A stretch of 20,820 bases of DNA, from positions 407,956 to 428,775 of the forward strand of contig BMAT01002211.1 in NCBI GenBank assembly GCA_019649035.1, in the 5' to 3' direction. The translations under genes and the position numbers were made by a program. The first letter of the stretch is position 1. Each line of letters begins with the position of its first letter. Shown here piece by piece: positions 19,138 to 20,820 of the stretch. The notes below the pieces were generated by a model, which was not told the DNA's origin, did no database searches, and worked only from the letters and a program-made list of their open reading frames with translations. The DNA is from Elysia marginata (Eukaryota > Mollusca > Gastropoda > Plakobranchidae).

Positions 19138-19649
19138 AATATGCTGCCGTTTTGAAACATGACTGAAAAGCGCTTCCTCTGCTACCAAAGTTTCTATCTT
19201 GGTTTAAAGTGCTCCATCAATTTCGACAATAAGTATACCAGTAGTATGACATACTGCTCTCTCAGCTATGCGCAGCTATGAGGTCATATCCGTGATCTGT
19301 GGTGGAAAAGCCACATAATTATAACCGTGTTGCAACGTTTGCGACAAAAAGGATGAATATAAAAAAATTATTTATTAAACTGCGAAATGCAAGGAAGTCA
19401 TATACGTTTCTCAGGACAAGGTGAATTGTTTCATTATTAATAGGGCAACAATGCTACTCATCTTCATCGCAAGGCTCGTCCTTAATCCAGTCAAAGACCC
19501 AACATGTCCTGCTTCGACTAAGATTCTAGAGGCTCCTGCCTCGTCCTCTATAGTCTTGACTTAGCCCTATTGAACTTATTTTCTTTGTCCCAATTTTAAG
19601 AATATTATGACTAATCATTAATCTGAATAGTGGCGGAGTTGAGGTTATG
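19138..19649. other. Gap, nothing supported
   Basis: Unique-looking sequence; no gene, splice pair or repeat recognised. Confidence 0.5.
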
Positions 19650-19727
19650 GTGCGCAGGTGTGGCAGAGAAAAACGGGCTGGACTTTAACGCCCGCGCGTT
19701 CGAAAAACTTGTTCACCGTTGGCGCAC
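19650..19727 (+). other. tRNA-like 78-nt sequence, probably a decayed tRNA or SINE head
   Basis: GTGCGC (19650-19655) can pair with GCGCAC (19722-19727) as an acceptor stem of tRNA size. CGGGC...GCCCG forms an anticodon-like stem, but with an 11-base loop. GCGTTCGAA sits where the B box should be but lacks the CC half. It is not a functional tRNA by sequence. Confidence 0.3.
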
Positions 19728-19884
19728 ACTATTTCACATAGAAGGAGACCACTTACAAGAATTTAGGTAGCTTCATAATTAAAGCATTCATCCTAAGCTT
19801 TTATTTCATATACAATTTTCATCTAAGAATGAACAGTTTCGGAATAGTGGTTGAAGACGCAGTATTTTTGAGTCACGCGTCGCA

Positions 19885-20138
19885 CTATTACTTGTACTAA
19901 TACTCAAACTTCTACTTATACAACTATTACTACTACTTTACTACTACTACCACTATTACTACTACTGTTGCTACTTTTACTATAACTATTACTACTAATT
20001 TTACAACTACTACTTCTATTTTTACTACTACTGCTGCTGCTGCTACTACTACTACTACTGCTGCTGCTGCTACTACTACTACTACTAGATCTACTACTCC
20101 TACTACTAGATCTACTACTACGGTACTACTACTATTTT

Positions 20139-20182
<44 letters not shown>

Positions 20183-20210
20183 TTGTACTACTACCACTAC
20201 TTTTACCATT
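19885..20210. repeat. (ACT)n array with higher-order structure
   Basis: Decayed left part, then a (CTG)(CTA) block repeated with 27-bp period (CTG runs start at 20031 and 20058). Two ACTAGATCTACT motifs follow, 21 bp apart (AGATCT at 20087 and 20108), and then a pure ACT block to about 20181. Confidence 0.97.
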
Positions 20211-20767
20211 AGCAGTGCATTTAGTCACTTTAACAACACTGAAATTTCCTGGTATAGGTTTCTGAAACTACTTCCTCCATCATCATAAGCGACATAAAGA
20301 AGACATTTTGTTACACTTACAGATTGCTTGAACTGTACTAATTTGTTTCTATTTTAATCATCGGTTTCGCTGTTAATGCTTTTGCTGGTAAAATTTCTTT
20401 AACAAACCATATTTATGTAAATGCTCAAGCCTTTCTATATAGTAATAATACTGAATTATTCTTCGGCCTTAGCACCACACAGAATCGTTAAGCAGACGAA
20501 TCCCATACTCAAAGTCCTCCATTATGATCCCATTAGTAATAATGGTCGCCAATATTTTGGCCCAGACTTCTGCCCAATGTCTCGTGCTTTGATTACATGC
20601 TTAACATGTGCACAGCCGCTATCTCATGCAATTTCTTCGCCAGGCCTAAAAGTCAACAATGATTTTAAATGTGCAAAGAACAGTAAGAGAGAAATTATGA
20701 TAGAGAATAAACTAATTCGATGAATGGAAAATTTAAAGCAGTACGTTAATAGTAGGAAGTAAGAGCA
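20211..20767. other. Gap; one unsupported 100-codon frame
   Basis: An open frame at 20421-20723 has mixed composition, no recognisable motif and no good splice sites. A minus-strand GTAAGTG donor (about 20320) has stops in every frame upstream. Confidence 0.4.
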
Positions 20768-20820
20768 GTGGTAGTTATTGTAGTAGTAACAGAAGAAGAA
20801 GTAGCAGTAGTAGTAGTAGT
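20768..20820. repeat. (AGT)n array running off the right edge
   Basis: GTAGT-rich sequence ending in pure AGT triplets. It is the reverse complement of the ACT arrays to the left, so its full size is unknown. Confidence 0.9.

Noticed and set aside
18334..19160. 163-, 98- and 83-codon minus-strand frames of poly-Val and poly-Ser
   Set aside because: Products of the ACT array; open because the pure triplet repeats contain no stop in those frames.
20421..20723. 100-codon frame of mixed composition
   Set aside because: No recognisable motif, no good flanking splice sites, and the length is within chance for this window.

Overview
The window looks like non-coding DNA, intronic or intergenic, from a repeat-rich animal genome. 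The best guess is a gastropod or other lophotrochozoan; this is inferred from repeat style only, because no recognisable conserved gene fixes the taxon. It is AT-rich by eye and is crowded with microsatellites (ACT, TTC, GAT, ATT, CTAT, GATA, GA, TA, CT), many of them long. It has spliceosomal-type splice signals, tRNA-derived SINEs and degenerate retroelement ends. No prokaryotic gene organisation is visible. Most longer open frames are low-complexity artefacts of the microsatellites (runs of Tyr, Thr, Val, Ser, Ile, Asp, Phe or Leu).

Layout. 1-430 is a G-rich patch with a strong TATA box. 694-877 (+) and 971-1060 (-) are candidate exons; the second has near-ideal splice sites. 1287-1607 is a nearly complete tRNA-derived SINE on the minus strand. 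1986-2356 holds GATA/GA and TA microsatellites. 5181-5530 is a 38-bp minisatellite of about nine units. 7361-7452 is a second SINE head. 8118-8296 is a CTA array. 8575-8776 looks like a degenerate LINE 3' end with a GAT tail. 10313-10454 is a TTC array interrupted by 47 N. 10689-10779 is a candidate terminal exon with AATAAA directly after its stop. 10877-11095 is an old tandem duplication. 11956-12177 combines a LINE-like (GATAA) terminus with an ATT array. 13004-13163 is a candidate signal-peptide exon.

From 13507 onward come TTC, GAT and CT arrays. SINE pieces lie at 15391-15520 and 16021-16152. A cluster of candidate exons at 16909-17617 is followed by two large ACT arrays (18441-19137 and 19885-20210). 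The window ends in an AGT array that runs off the edge.

The most gene-like signals are a possible plus-strand transcription unit in 13.0-17.9 kb and the minus-strand exon at 971-1060. In the plus-strand unit several phase-1 junctions agree with one another, and a 43-nt cassette exon would switch the reading frame. All exon calls rest on splice-site reading by eye and open frame, not on homology. In DNA this AT-rich, a 30-codon open frame is not rare, so confidence stays low to moderate. I found no recognisable enzyme, defence system, CRISPR array, rRNA or intact tRNA gene.
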